Origin: Porticoccus sp.
Lineage (GTDB): Bacteria > Pseudomonadota > Gammaproteobacteria > Pseudomonadales > Porticoccaceae
DNA length: 64,000 bases
Direction: 5' to 3'
Assembly: GCA_002733125.1 (NCBI GenBank)
Contig: NVUM01000007.1
Location: forward strand, 1 to 64,000
Shown: positions 1 through 11,168 of the stretch, piece by piece
Numbering within the stretch: the stretch's first letter is position 1
Layout: each line of letters starts with the position of its first letter
Translations under genes and position numbers: made by a program
Notes under the pieces: generated by a model
The model's database searches: none
What the model was told of the DNA's origin: nothing
The model's input: the letters and a program-made list of their open reading frames with translations, nothing else

Positions 1-627
<627 letters not shown>

Positions 628-659
628 TTTACTTTTAACTTTACTACTACAGTCATTAG

Positions 660-899
<240 letters not shown>

Positions 900-947
900 G
901 CAACAACAACCCGATTCTTTTTTTAACCCTAGGAACGAGGTGTTGGC

Positions 948-1418
948 GTGAATATTAACCTGACCCTATTCGGGCAGCTGGTTTCTTTTCTGTTCTTTGT
1001 GTGGTTCTGCAAAAAATTTGTATGGGCAGCCATTATCAATGCAATGGAAGAACGGCAGAAGAAAATAGCCGATGGCTTGGATGCAGCAGATCGCGCATCG
1101 CGCGATCTGGAACTGGCCCAAGAAAGAGCCACCGAACGGCTCAAGGAAGCCAAGCAAGAAGCGGCATCCATACTTGAGCAAGCAAATAAGCGTGCTAACC
1201 AGATAGTCGGTGAAGCCAAGGAACAGGCCCGGGCCGAAGGTGATCGTCTCAAAGCAGCAGCTCAGGCGGAAATTGAACAGGACGTTAACCGCGCGAAAGA
1301 AGAGCTTCGTAAAAGGGTTGCCGTGCTTGCTTTGGCCGGTGCTGAAAAAATCTTGCAGGCAAATATCGATGAAAGTGCAAACCGTGCACTGGTCGATAAA
1401 CTTGCAGCAGAGCTGTAA
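948..1418 (+). CDS. atpF: ATP synthase subunit b
   Basis: Peripheral-stalk subunit b, 156 residues. It has one N-terminal transmembrane segment (about residues 5-25) followed by a long charged, Ala/Glu/Lys-rich region expected to form the dimeric coiled-coil stator that contacts subunits delta and alpha. The start is GTG at 948, with GAGG at 937-940 as ribosome site, and gives the family's expected N-terminus [10 protein letters not shown]. It lies between atpE and atpH in the standard order. Confidence 0.96.
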   Translation: MNINLTLFGQLVSFLFFVWFCKKFVWAAIINAMEERQKKIADGLDAADRASRDLELAQERATERLKEAKQEAASILEQANKRANQIVGEAKEQARAEGDRLKAAAQAEIEQDVNRAKEELRKRVAVLALAGAEKILQANIDESANRALVDKLAAEL

Positions 1419-1430
1419 CCGAGGTTAAAC

Positions 1431-1967
1431 ATGGCTGAATTAAGCACGTTGGCTCGGCCCTATGCAAAAGCGGCTTTTGAATATGCTGCGGAAGCGGGAG
1501 ATCTGCAAAACTGGTCAGATAGTCTTGCTGTAGCCGCTGCTGTAGCACAGCAAAATGTAGTAGAAAAGCTGTTGAGCTCGCCGACTTACACGGCAGCACA
1601 GCAGGCAGAAAAAGTAATCACTGTTTGTGGTGATGCCCTTTCTGGCAAGATGCTGAATTTTATTCGGGTTTTGGCAGACAATCATCGGCTCAAGCTGTTA
1701 CCACAGATATATCAGCAATTTGAGATACTCAAGGCCAACCGCGAAAAAACCGTTGAGGTAAATGTCGTGTCAGCCATGGAGATCACTGCTGAGCAACAAG
1801 AAAAGCTGGCCAGTGCGCTTAGTGCGAAACTGGAACGCACCGTTAATATGCAGATGTCCATCGACAGCACCCTGATAGGTGGTGCTGTGGTACGAGCTGG
1901 TGACACCGTCATAGACGGATCCATACGCGGGCGATTGTCAAAACTCGCCGAAGCATTACATTCATAG
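1431..1967 (+). CDS. atpH: ATP synthase subunit delta
   Basis: 178-residue delta subunit (OSCP equivalent) that joins the F1 head to the b-subunit stalk. The N-terminus LSTLARPYAKAAFEYA and the C-terminal segment IDSTLIGGAVVRAGDTVIDGSIRGRL are the two hallmark conserved blocks of the family. It begins 12 bases after atpF and ends 18 bases before atpA, consistent with translation from one polycistronic message. Confidence 0.97.
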   Translation: MAELSTLARPYAKAAFEYAAEAGDLQNWSDSLAVAAAVAQQNVVEKLLSSPTYTAAQQAEKVITVCGDALSGKMLNFIRVLADNHRLKLLPQIYQQFEILKANREKTVEVNVVSAMEITAEQQEKLASALSAKLERTVNMQMSIDSTLIGGAVVRAGDTVIDGSIRGRLSKLAEALHS

Positions 1968-1985
1968 GATTGAGGACCAGAGCAC

Positions 1986-3530
1986 ATGCAGCAACTGAAT
2001 CCATCCGAAATCAGTGAGATCATCAAAGAGCGTATCGATAGCCTTGATGTTTCTTCTGAGGCGCAAAACGAAGGCACGATCGTTTCGGTATCTGACGGTA
2101 TTATTCGCATACACGGCCTTGCCGATGTGATGTACGGTGAGATGATTGAATTCGAAGGTGGTATCTACGGTATGGCTCTCAACTTGGAGAGAGACTCTGT
2201 AGGTGCTGTTGTTCTGGGGGACTATAAAAGTCTGGCGGAAGGTCAGAAAGCCCGTTGTACAGGTCGCATCCTCGAGGTTCCGGTTGGACCAGAGCTGGAA
2301 GGTCGTGTACTTGATGCCCTGGGCAGCCCAATTGATGGCAAGGGCCCGCTCAACGCCAAGATGACGGATGCGCTTGAAAAAGTGGCACCGGGTGTTATCG
2401 ACCGTCAATCGGTGGATCAACCTGTGCAAATCGGCCTCAAGGCAATCGATGCGATGGTGCCGATTGGTCGTGGTCAGCGGGAATTGATTATTGGTGACCG
2501 TCAAATCGGCAAAACAGCGATCGCAGTAGACGCTATCATCAACCAGAAAGATTCCGGCATTAAGTGTATTTATGTGGCGATTGGTCAAAAGGCATCTTCC
2601 GTTGCAGCCGTCGTGCGCAAGCTTGAAGAGCACGGTGCCATGGCCCACACCATTGTGGTAGCGGCAACTGCAGCGGATCCCGCGGCCATGCAATACCTGG
2701 CACCCTTCGCCGGTTGTACCATGGGTGAGTACTACCGCGATCGCGGTCAGGACGCCTTGATTATTTATGACGATCTGACCAAGCAGGCTTGGGCCTATCG
2801 ACAAATTTCTTTGTTGTTGCGTCGTCCTCCGGGCCGTGAAGCCTACCCGGGCGATGTTTTCTATTTGCACTCACGTTTGTTGGAGCGTGCTGCACGTGTT
2901 AGCGCAGCATATGTTGAAAAATTCACCGACGGCGAAGTCAAGGGAAAAACCGGTTCACTAACCGCGTTGCCTGTGATTGAAACCCAGGCGGGTGACGTAT
3001 CAGCCTTCGTTCCGACAAACGTGATTTCGATCACTGACGGCCAGATATTTCTCGAGGCCGACATGTTCAATGCCGGTATCCGCCCTGCCATGAACGCGGG
3101 TATCTCGGTTTCACGGGTTGGTGGTGCAGCACAAACCAAAGTCATCAAGAAACTGTCGGGTGGTATTCGTACCGCACTTGCCCAGTACCGTGAGCTCGCC
3201 GCTTTCTCTCAGTTTGCCTCTGACCTGGATGAAGCTACCAAGTCTCAGCTTGATCACGGTGAGCGTGTTACGGAGCTGATGAAGCAGGACCAATATTCGC
3301 CACAAAGCGTGGCAGAAATGGCCGTGGTGATTTATGCCGCCGACCGGGGTTACCTGAAAGAAGTCGAGGTCAACAAGATTGGTGATTTTGAGCAGGCGTT
3401 GCTTTCCTATATGAAAGCGGAACACGGCGACTTGCTTGATCAAATCAATCAGACCGGTGACTGGAACGACGACCTTGATGCCAGTTACAAGGCTGCGCTG
3501 GATAAGTTCATCAGCACTCAAACCTGGTAA
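1986..3530 (+). CDS. atpA: ATP synthase subunit alpha
   Basis: 514-residue non-catalytic nucleotide-binding subunit of F1. The Walker A loop GDRQIGKT is at residues 170-177 (Ile replaces the Thr more often seen at position five, which lies outside the invariant positions). Conserved segments [22 protein letters not shown] and [14 protein letters not shown] are present. Length matches the E. coli protein (513). It is followed by a hairpin at 3538-3562 in the gap before atpG. Confidence 0.98.
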   Translation: MQQLNPSEISEIIKERIDSLDVSSEAQNEGTIVSVSDGIIRIHGLADVMYGEMIEFEGGIYGMALNLERDSVGAVVLGDYKSLAEGQKARCTGRILEVPVGPELEGRVLDALGSPIDGKGPLNAKMTDALEKVAPGVIDRQSVDQPVQIGLKAIDAMVPIGRGQRELIIGDRQIGKTAIAVDAIINQKDSGIKCIYVAIGQKASSVAAVVRKLEEHGAMAHTIVVAATAADPAAMQYLAPFAGCTMGEYYRDRGQDALIIYDDLTKQAWAYRQISLLLRRPPGREAYPGDVFYLHSRLLERAARVSAAYVEKFTDGEVKGKTGSLTALPVIETQAGDVSAFVPTNVISITDGQIFLEADMFNAGIRPAMNAGISVSRVGGAAQTKVIKKLSGGIRTALAQYRELAAFSQFASDLDEATKSQLDHGERVTELMKQDQYSPQSVAEMAVVIYAADRGYLKEVEVNKIGDFEQALLSYMKAEHGDLLDQINQTGDWNDDLDASYKAALDKFISTQTW

Positions 3531-3537
3531 TTTCTGA

Positions 3538-3562
3538 TTTGGGCTGACATTGTCGGCCCAAA
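3538..3562 (+). promoter_or_regulatory. Intercistronic hairpin between atpA and atpG
   Basis: The 50-base gap holds an 11-bp inverted repeat: bases 3538-3548 pair with 3552-3562 (one T-G wobble), with a three-base loop ATT. It is followed by AAAATGG rather than a T run, so it is not an intrinsic terminator in either orientation. It could act as an RNA stability or processing element within the polycistronic message. Function is inferred from position only. Confidence 0.55.
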
Positions 3563-3580
3563 ATGGTGAAAGGCTAAATT

Positions 3581-4441
3581 ATGGCAGTCGGAAAAGAAGT
3601 CAAAACCAAAATCAATAGTATCCGTAGCACACAGAAAATTACCAGTGCTATGGAGATGGTTGCTGCGAGTAAAATGCGGCGGGCCCAGGAGCGCCGTGAG
3701 ATAAGCAAGCCCTACGCTGACAGAATTCGTTCTGTCGTTGGTCATCTCGCGAATGCGAATGTTGAGTACAAACATCGCTACATGGAAGAGCGAGAAATAA
3801 AACGGGTCGGCTTTATTATTGTTTCGACCGATCGGGGTTTGTGTGGTGGTCTGAATACCAACCTGTTCAAAGAAGTTATCAAGTCAATGAAGTCCTGGTC
3901 AAATGAAGGTGTCGAGATTGATCTATGCGCTTTGGGTAACAAAGCAGCGGCTTTCTTTGGCAGTTACGGTGGCAATGTTGTTGCTACCGTTAAAGATTTG
4001 GGTGACCAGCCCTCTGCCAGTGATCTTATTGGGGGCGTAAAGGTGATGCTGGATGGCTACGACAAGGGAGCCATTGATCGCCTTTATCTGGTATCGAATG
4101 ATTTCGTTAATACCATGACCCAAAAACCCGTGGTAGAGCAGCTGTTACCCCTACTGCCAATTGAAGACGATAAGATGAAGCATCACTGGGATTATATCTA
4201 TGAGCCCGATGCCAAGGATCTCCTCGACGGACTTCTGGTTCGGTATATCGAATCCCAGGTTTATCAGGGTGTGGTAGAGAACAAGGCCTGCGAACAGGCG
4301 GCGAGAATGATCGCCATGAAGAGCGCCACCGATAACGCGGGTGATTTGATCAACGAATTGCAGTTGCTTTACAACAAAGCACGCCAGGCGGCAATTACCC
4401 AGGAGCTGTCCGAGATCGTTAGTGGTGCAGCAGCCGTTTAA
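3581..4441 (+). CDS. atpG: ATP synthase subunit gamma
   Basis: 286-residue central rotor shaft of F1. The N-terminal helix [31 protein letters not shown] and the C-terminal helix [41 protein letters not shown] are the conserved paired helices that form the coiled-coil axle. Length agrees with E. coli gamma (287). It lies between atpA and atpD in the canonical order. Confidence 0.98.
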   Translation: MAVGKEVKTKINSIRSTQKITSAMEMVAASKMRRAQERREISKPYADRIRSVVGHLANANVEYKHRYMEEREIKRVGFIIVSTDRGLCGGLNTNLFKEVIKSMKSWSNEGVEIDLCALGNKAAAFFGSYGGNVVATVKDLGDQPSASDLIGGVKVMLDGYDKGAIDRLYLVSNDFVNTMTQKPVVEQLLPLLPIEDDKMKHHWDYIYEPDAKDLLDGLLVRYIESQVYQGVVENKACEQAARMIAMKSATDNAGDLINELQLLYNKARQAAITQELSEIVSGAAAV

Positions 4442-4467
4442 TACAAGATTTTACAGCCTTAGTTTAA

Positions 4468-5880
<1,413 letters not shown>

Positions 5881-5903
5881 ACGATCAATATAGGCACTAA
5901 GAT

Positions 5904-6335
5904 ATGGCTATGACTGTGCACTGTGACATCGTAAGTGCCGAGCAGTACCTGTTCTCCGGATTGATAGAGCTTCTGGTCGCCAGTGGTTCACAGGGAGAAC
6001 TGGGTATCACCTTTGGTCACGCGCCGCTGTTAACAGACCTAAAACCTGGCCCTGTCCGGATTGTTAAGCAGAACGGTGAAGAAGAGATTTATTACCTGTC
6101 TGGCGGCTATCTCGAAGTCCAGCCCAACAAGGTCTCTATTCTGGCTGATACTGCATTGCGAGCTGATGATCTCGATGAAGCCGCAGCACTGGAAGCCAAG
6201 AAACATGCTGAACAGGCTATGACCAACCAGAGCGGAGAGTTTGATTATTCCCGAGCTGCATCCCAGCTGGCTGCGGCCGCTGCTCAGCTTCGCACAATTG
6301 AACAATTGCGTAAAAAAATGGGTGGAAAAAAATAA
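5904..6335 (+). CDS. atpC: ATP synthase subunit epsilon
   Basis: 143-residue epsilon subunit, with an N-terminal beta-sandwich ([36 protein letters not shown]) and a C-terminal helical hairpin rich in Ala, Gln and Lys. It couples gamma to the c-ring and inhibits ATP hydrolysis. It is the last gene of the atp operon; a strong terminator follows 25 bases after the stop. Confidence 0.96.
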   Translation: MAMTVHCDIVSAEQYLFSGLIELLVASGSQGELGITFGHAPLLTDLKPGPVRIVKQNGEEEIYYLSGGYLEVQPNKVSILADTALRADDLDEAAALEAKKHAEQAMTNQSGEFDYSRAASQLAAAAAQLRTIEQLRKKMGGKK

Positions 6336-6360
6336 CTCTTTTTGAAATATCTTTAATGAA

Positions 6361-6385
6361 GGGTGGCTTTTGCCACCCTTTTTTT
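6361..6385 (+). terminator. Intrinsic terminator of the atp operon
   Basis: GGGTGGC at 6361-6367 pairs with GCCACCC at 6372-6378 around a TTTT loop, followed by a seven-T run (6379-6385). It closes the atp operon before glmU. Confidence 0.9.
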
Positions 6386-6488
6386 ATGCTTGATTCTTTC
6401 CCCGTGACAAGTGCAGATACAGGTTGTTTCAAGGTGGCAATCCACAACTGATACTGATTAAATACCTTGATTTACCGAGGAGATATCT

Positions 6489-7868
6489 ATGGCAACGGAC
6501 GTCGTCGTACTGGCCGCGGGCAAAGGGACTAGAATGAAATCCAGTCTGCCAAAAGTTCTGCATTGTTTGGCCGGACGCCCCTTGCTGCAACATGTTGTCG
6601 ATGCCGCGAACAGTCTGCAAACACCTAAAGTTATCATCGTTACTGGTCACGAGTCTGACAAGGTCAGATCGGAAATAAAGGGCACCGGCTTGTGCTACGT
6701 TGAACAGCAACAGCAACTGGGTACAGCACATGCTGTGCAGCAGGCTCTCCCGCTTATTCGCTGTGATGCCACCGTATTGATACTTTATGGCGATGTTCCG
6801 TTAATTCAGCCGGACACGATACAGGCGATGGTAGATCTGGCAGCTGACGGATCATTAGTGCTGTTAACGGCGGTATTGGATGATCCGTCCGGTTACGGGC
6901 GAATTATCAGAAATAGTGCGAAGGACGTGACTGCGATTGTTGAACAAAAAGATGCGACTCCGGAACAGCTCGGCATTCGTGAGGTGAATACAGGCGTACT
7001 GGCGTTACCTGCGGCAAAATTAAAAAACTGGTTACCGGCAATCGATAACAACAATGCCCAGCAGGAGTACTATCTAACAGACATCATAGCGCTTGCCTAC
7101 GAAGATAATTGCAAGATTAAAACCTCGCAACCCCTGTTCCCGGAAGAGATAGAGGGTGTGAATAATCGTAGTCAGTTGAGCCGACTGGAGCGTTACTATC
7201 AGCGGCAGCATTCGGAACGACTGATGATGGCAGGTATTACCATCGCCGACCCGGAGAGACTGGATGTGAGGGGAAAACTGACTATTGGCACAGACAATTT
7301 TATCGATATTAATGTGCTTTTCGAGGGAGATGTAGAGTTGGGTAATAACATCCATATTGGCCCCAACTGTATAATTATTGACAGTTGTATTGGCGACGGG
7401 GTCGAAATCAAAGCGAACAGCGTTGTGGAAGGTAGCGTGATTGGCCCGGGGTGTGTCGTGGGACCGTTCGCGAGATTGAGAGCGGGTACCGAGATGGCTG
7501 AAAATGCCAAAATAGGCAATTTTGTTGAAACCAAAAAATCTATCCTTGGAAAAGGCACAAAAATCAATCACCTTAGCTATGTGGGTGATGCTTCCTTGGG
7601 TGCTAATGTCAATGTTGGAGCCGGCACCATCACCTGCAACTACGATGGTGTGAACAAGCATCAGACCGTGATTGGTGACAATGCGTTTATTGGCTCAAAC
7701 ACCTCACTGGTGGCACCGGTTAATATTGGCAAGGATGCGACAGTAGGCGCGGGCTCCACCATTACATGTAATGTGGCCGATGCTGAGCTGGGTTTGACCA
7801 GAGCGCCGCAGCGGAACATTCAGGGCTGGAAGCGGCCGACAAAAAAGATGAATCCCTCCAGTAATTAA
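6489..7868 (+). CDS. glmU: Bifunctional UDP-GlcNAc pyrophosphorylase / GlcN-1-P acetyltransferase
   Basis: 459 residues. The N-terminal nucleotidyltransferase domain carries the signature VVVLAAGKGTRMKSSLPKVLH; the C-terminal half is a left-handed beta-helix of hexapeptide repeats (for example IGPNCIIIDSCIGDGVEIKANSVVEGSVIGPG), where acetylation occurs. It makes UDP-GlcNAc for peptidoglycan and lipopolysaccharide. Lengths of E. coli GlmU (456) and this protein agree. It follows the atp operon and precedes glmS by 11 bases, a classic arrangement, and the two are probably cotranscribed. Confidence 0.97.
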   Translation: MATDVVVLAAGKGTRMKSSLPKVLHCLAGRPLLQHVVDAANSLQTPKVIIVTGHESDKVRSEIKGTGLCYVEQQQQLGTAHAVQQALPLIRCDATVLILYGDVPLIQPDTIQAMVDLAADGSLVLLTAVLDDPSGYGRIIRNSAKDVTAIVEQKDATPEQLGIREVNTGVLALPAAKLKNWLPAIDNNNAQQEYYLTDIIALAYEDNCKIKTSQPLFPEEIEGVNNRSQLSRLERYYQRQHSERLMMAGITIADPERLDVRGKLTIGTDNFIDINVLFEGDVELGNNIHIGPNCIIIDSCIGDGVEIKANSVVEGSVIGPGCVVGPFARLRAGTEMAENAKIGNFVETKKSILGKGTKINHLSYVGDASLGANVNVGAGTITCNYDGVNKHQTVIGDNAFIGSNTSLVAPVNIGKDATVGAGSTITCNVADAELGLTRAPQRNIQGWKRPTKKMNPSSN

Positions 7869-7879
7869 CGGAAAAGTTT

Positions 7880-9709
7880 ATGTGTGGAATAGTTGGGGCA
7901 CAAGCACAGCGGAATGTGACCGGCATCCTGATCGAGGGGCTCAAAAGACTAGAGTATCGCGGTTATGATTCTGCCGGTCTGGCTGTGATTGATCAAAACG
8001 GTGAGCTGCAGTTACGTAAAAACCAGGGCAAGGTGGCGCAGTTGGTTGATCGGTTGGTTGAGCAACCAACCCGTGGCAACCTCGGAATTGCTCACACCCG
8101 CTGGGCAACCCATGGTATTCCCAATGAAATCAATGCTCACCCACATACGTCCGGTGGTGTGGCAGTTGTGCACAATGGCATTATTGAAAATCATGCCGAG
8201 TTGAAGAAAGAGCTGTTGGATCTGGGTTATCAGTTTGTGTCTGAAACAGATACCGAGGTGATTGCCCATCTGGTGAATCACTTGCTGAAAAGTGCCGGTT
8301 CACTCCGTCAGGCAGTGCAAGATTGCCTGACGCGGTTGCGCGGTGCTTATGCGCTGGCAGTGATCAGTACCAGTGAACCCGGATTATTAATTGGTGCCCG
8401 AAGCGGTAGTCCGCTGGTTATAGGTGTCGGTATCGAAGAAACATTTCTGGCCTCTGACCAAATGGCACTGCGCCAGGTAACGGATCGATTTGTGTTCCTC
8501 AAAGAGGGTGATCTGGTTGAATTAAAAGAAGGCGACTATAGCGTTTTTGACAGAACAGGTAGCCTTGTGGAACGTGATATAGACACACTTTCCGGCGGTG
8601 ATGATGTCGCCGACAAGGGGAGTTACCGGCATTACATGATGAAGGAGATATTTGAGCAGCCCGCAGTGCTTGAATCCACCCTGGAGGGGCGTATCAGCCA
8701 AACCCATGTATTGCCGGAAGCATTTGGAAGTCGCGCTGCTGAAATATTTCCCCAAGTAAAAGCCGTGCATATAGTGGCCTGTGGCACCAGTTATCATGCC
8801 GGGCTTGTGGCCCGTTTCTGGTTGGAAGAATGGGCCGGTATTCCCTGTCAGGTTGAGGTGGCCAGCGAGTATCGCTACCGCAAGGTTGTTGTTCCCGCCG
8901 ATACCTTGTTTGTCACGATCTCTCAATCCGGAGAAACGGCCGATACCCTTGCTGCCTTGGCCTCAGCAAAAACATCCGGCTATCTCGCCACACTGGTTAT
9001 CTGTAATGTTGCCAACAGCTCGCTGGTGAGGGAGTCGGATATGGCGTTGATGACCTATGCCGGACCGGAAATCGGTGTTGCATCGACAAAAGCATTCACG
9101 ACTCAGTTAGTGGCCTTGCAATTACTTTGTATCGGCATTGGCAAGAGCCATGGCCTGCCTGAAGAAACAGAGCGATTACTGGTGGAAGCCCTTCGTCAGT
9201 TGCCTCGGCTCTGTCGGGACACACTTTCACTGAATGGCCAGATTGAAGAAATTTTTGAATGTTTTGCAGATAAGCAACACGCCCTTTACCTTGGCCGGGG
9301 TGTGCAGTATCCGGTAGCGCTAGAAGGTGCCCTCAAACTTAAAGAGATTTCTTATATTCATGCTGAAGCCTACCCTTCTGGTGAACTCAAACACGGACCA
9401 CTGGCATTGGTAGACAAGGATATGCCGGTGGTGGCGGTAGCGCCCAATAATGATCTACTCGAGAAATTGAAATCAAATCTACACGAAGTAAAAGCCCGCG
9501 GTGGTCAGCTGTTTGTCTTTGCCGACCTGAATGCCGGATTCGAAAATGAAACGGATGTGACGGTGATTAATCTTCCCCATGTTCCGAAGAGTCTGGAAGC
9601 CGTCATTTATACGATACCACTGCAATTACTCTCTTATCATGTGGCTGTGTTGAAGGGAACTGATGTCGATCAGCCGCGCAACCTGGCGAAGTCTGTCACT
9701 GTTGAGTAA
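7880..9709 (+). CDS. glmS: Glutamine-fructose-6-phosphate aminotransferase (isomerizing)
   Basis: 609 residues, equal to E. coli GlmS. The N-terminal Ntn glutaminase domain starts MCGIVGA, so Cys2 becomes the catalytic N-terminal nucleophile after Met removal. Two SIS domains follow (about residues 290-430 and 460-600), with CGTSYHAG and SQSGETADTL, and the C-terminus DQPRNLAKSVTVE is canonical. It makes glucosamine-6-phosphate, the substrate used upstream of GlmU. No glmS ribozyme-like leader is possible in the 11-base gap to glmU. Confidence 0.98.
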   Translation: MCGIVGAQAQRNVTGILIEGLKRLEYRGYDSAGLAVIDQNGELQLRKNQGKVAQLVDRLVEQPTRGNLGIAHTRWATHGIPNEINAHPHTSGGVAVVHNGIIENHAELKKELLDLGYQFVSETDTEVIAHLVNHLLKSAGSLRQAVQDCLTRLRGAYALAVISTSEPGLLIGARSGSPLVIGVGIEETFLASDQMALRQVTDRFVFLKEGDLVELKEGDYSVFDRTGSLVERDIDTLSGGDDVADKGSYRHYMMKEIFEQPAVLESTLEGRISQTHVLPEAFGSRAAEIFPQVKAVHIVACGTSYHAGLVARFWLEEWAGIPCQVEVASEYRYRKVVVPADTLFVTISQSGETADTLAALASAKTSGYLATLVICNVANSSLVRESDMALMTYAGPEIGVASTKAFTTQLVALQLLCIGIGKSHGLPEETERLLVEALRQLPRLCRDTLSLNGQIEEIFECFADKQHALYLGRGVQYPVALEGALKLKEISYIHAEAYPSGELKHGPLALVDKDMPVVAVAPNNDLLEKLKSNLHEVKARGGQLFVFADLNAGFENETDVTVINLPHVPKSLEAVIYTIPLQLLSYHVAVLKGTDVDQPRNLAKSVTVE

Positions 9710-9735
9710 CCATTAAAACTGCCTGTCCCCCAGGC
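9672..9735 (+). other. Putative attTn7 site (unoccupied)
   Basis: The last codons of glmS (CCGCGCAACCTGGCGAAGTC and onward to GTTGAG-TAA) match the conserved stretch recognised by TnsD in Tn7-like elements. The usual insertion point lies about 25 bp beyond the stop, here inside the glmS terminator. No transposon gene or clear end pair is seen nearby, so the site looks empty. The site is called from family knowledge of attTn7, not from an insertion. Confidence 0.6.
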
Positions 9736-9742
9736 AGTTTTT
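9715..9742 (+). terminator. Intrinsic terminator of glmS
   Basis: AAAACTGCCTG (9715-9725) pairs perfectly with CAGGCAGTTTT (9731-9741) around a TCCCC loop; the T run is short (five) but the 11-bp stem is strong. Confidence 0.8.
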
Positions 9743-9930
9743 GAAGAATGTCCCCTATTCCCCAGCTCTTTCGGGTAGCCCCGGGTTATATCAACCCCCC
9801 CATCTCCCACTAATTGCACTCGGCCCCTGTGTACAAGGTTTAGCTTGTCAGAATCAGTCGGGCCTCTCGTTCCCTGAGTCATGAATCCCGGCAAGTGGCG
9901 TCTGGCAACCAGGCACAATAAAATTAGTAA
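9743..9930. other. Intergenic segment without recognised gene
   Basis: About 190 bases between the glmS terminator and the AT-rich promoter-like segment. It contains no supportable reading frame on either strand. Frames running antisense from here into the glmS 3' end only mirror the conserved glmS C-terminus. It could be debris from old insertions at attTn7, but nothing recognisable remains. Confidence 0.5.
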
Positions 9931-9960
9931 TTGATAATCATAATATGATGATAGTATGAT
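9931..9960 (+). promoter_or_regulatory. Candidate sigma-70 promoter with embedded Fur-like operator
   Basis: TTGATA (9931-9936), an 18-base spacer and TATGAT (9955-9960) each match five of six consensus bases. The spacer contains the dyad ATCAT-AAT-ATGAT (9937-9949), and TGATAATCATAATAT (9932-9946) matches 11 of 14 informative positions of the Fur 7-1-7 consensus TGATAATnATTATCA by my count. The segment is AT-rich, so chance resemblance is possible. Confidence 0.45.
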
Positions 9961-9966
9961 AATGAA

Positions 9967-10153
9967 AAATGAGTTTTATCCAATTCAAAGTTTAATAAGA
10001 CACAACTGCGCCGCCTGAACGAGCAAACTGCAGATGGCGAAAATATTTTTATGGTGTGGGCAGGAAAATAGTCGAACAACACAGGCTGTCTGCCGAAATC
10101 TGTTTTATCTCGTAGCTCGAACCTTTACCCCATTTTTTAATGGGGTTTTTTTT
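9967..10153 (+). ncRNA. Candidate small RNA between glmS and hexR
   Basis: A strong plus-strand intrinsic terminator (10127-10153) has no gene in front of it: glmS already ends in its own terminator and hexR is on the other strand. Upstream lies a promoter-like pair (9931-9960) predicting a start near 9967, which gives an RNA of roughly 185 nt. No reading frame with a ribosome site fits inside. An internal stem can form between GGCAG (10059-10063) and CTGCC (10090-10094). The promoter contains a Fur-like dyad, so iron repression is conceivable. I see no similarity to the RyhB or PrrF core. Boundaries are estimates. Confidence 0.45.
10127..10153 (+). terminator. Orphan intrinsic terminator, plus strand
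   Basis: ACCCCATT (10127-10134) pairs with AATGGGGT (10139-10146) around TTTT and is followed by a run of eight T on the plus strand. Read on the minus strand it is followed by AAAGG, so it does not serve hexR. Confidence 0.85.
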
Positions 10154-10178
10154 GGCTGTTTTTTGGTGAAATGCAGAG

Positions 10179-11039
10179 TTAATGATTTTCCAGTGGTTCC
10201 CGCAGCACTTCCAGACCGAGCTGCATTTCCAGCAGATGTTCCTGCAGACGACCGCCTTTATGCTGGGCAACACCAATTGCCAGTACATCGATCAGTACCA
10301 GATGGGCAATACGGGATGACAGCGGCGTATAGATTTGAAAGTCTTCCTTGACGTCGATGGTTAACGGGATATTTGCGGCGTTGGCGACCGGTGAATCAGA
10401 GGGTGCAATGGCGATCACAATGGCACCCCTGCTCTTTACGCGCTCCATGGCATTGATCAATGTTGTGGTCCTGCCGGACTGGGAAATGGCGATGACCACA
10501 TCCCCGGGGGCCATGGAAGCGGCGGACATGTTCTGTAAGTGCGGGTCGGCATAGGCCGCCGCAGAGACCTGTAGGCGGAAAAATTTGTGCTGGGCATCGG
10601 TTGCCACGGCAGCGGACGCGCCAAACCCGTAGAATTCCACCCGGTTGGCTACACAGAGAGCCTGAACAGCCTGATCGAGCATTTTCAGGTCCAATGAATC
10701 ACGAACCTTCAGCAGGGTGTCGACAGTGGAATCGAAGACCTTGAAGGTGTATTCGGCCACAGAATCCTGGTCGGTGACTGCGATCTGCCCGTAGCTCGGG
10801 CTGGACGCCAGTTGTTGTGCTAGGGCCAGTTTGAAATCCTGAAAACCTTCACAGCCCACGGCGCGACAGAAACGCACTACCGTAGGCTCACTGACCTCGG
10901 CTTTTTCTGCCAGATCCACGATTCGCATGCGAATGACATCGGTCAGGTTGGCCAGAATAAATTCTGCTACCTTGCGCTCCGATTTGCGTAAGCTGGGCAG
11001 GCTACTGCTGATAGCCCAGGTGAGTGCAGCAGGCTTCAT
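10179..11039 (-). CDS. hexR: RpiR-family transcriptional regulator, HexR-like
   Basis: 286 residues: an N-terminal RpiR helix-turn-helix domain (about 1-77; KSERKVAEFIL, VSEPTVVRFCRAVGCEGFQDFKLALAQ) and a C-terminal SIS sugar-phosphate domain (about 120-250; VEFYGFGASAAVATDAQHKFFRL, ISQSGRTTTLINAM). HexR represses central carbon genes (Entner-Doudoroff, zwf, edd) and responds to KDPG. Similarity to HexR is visible over the whole length, including DAQHKFFR and IYTPLSSRIAHLVLIDVLA. The start at 11039 has a ribosome site CGGAGA. A HexR-like palindrome lies 29 bases upstream, suggesting autoregulation. None of its usual targets is adjacent. Confidence 0.8.
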   Translation of the reverse strand: MKPAALTWAISSSLPSLRKSERKVAEFILANLTDVIRMRIVDLAEKAEVSEPTVVRFCRAVGCEGFQDFKLALAQQLASSPSYGQIAVTDQDSVAEYTFKVFDSTVDTLLKVRDSLDLKMLDQAVQALCVANRVEFYGFGASAAVATDAQHKFFRLQVSAAAYADPHLQNMSAASMAPGDVVIAISQSGRTTTLINAMERVKSRGAIVIAIAPSDSPVANAANIPLTIDVKEDFQIYTPLSSRIAHLVLIDVLAIGVAQHKGGRLQEHLLEMQLGLEVLREPLENH

Positions 11040-11067
11040 GGTGATTTCTCCGTAATACGAGCTTTAT

Positions 11068-11082
11068 TGTAAATAATTTACA
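11068..11082. promoter_or_regulatory. HexR-like operator upstream of hexR
   Basis: TGTAAATAATTTACA is a perfect 15-bp palindrome. As I recall it, the gammaproteobacterial HexR box is TGTAATwwwATTACA, which this matches at 13 of 15 positions. It sits just upstream of the hexR ribosome site and 87 bases from uvrD, so autorepression is the simplest reading. Confidence 0.55.
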
Positions 11083-11168
11083 GAAAAATGGAATTCTTGT
11101 AGTAAAAACCGGTTGTCGAGCGAACGGATCACCCACCCCGAGCGGGGGTTCTGATAGAATTCACCGCC

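Noticed and set aside
1962-2870. 302-codon minus-strand frame inside atpA, and similar long antisense frames in glmU, rimK, trkA and rho
   Set aside because: These lie opposite strongly conserved genes, and their translations have no family resemblance; they reflect codon bias.
9670-9918. Minus-strand frame ending in STVTDFARLRG
   Set aside because: It is the antisense translation of the conserved glmS C-terminus (PRNLAKSVTVE), a well-known source of spurious annotations.
10055-10080. TGTGGGC followed by an AT-rich stretch resembling a Tn7 right end near attTn7
   Set aside because: Only the first seven bases agree well; there is no inverted partner, target duplication or tns gene.
10034-10351. 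105-codon plus-strand frame across the sRNA candidate and hexR 3' end
   Set aside because: It has no ribosome site, runs through a strong terminator and is antisense to hexR.
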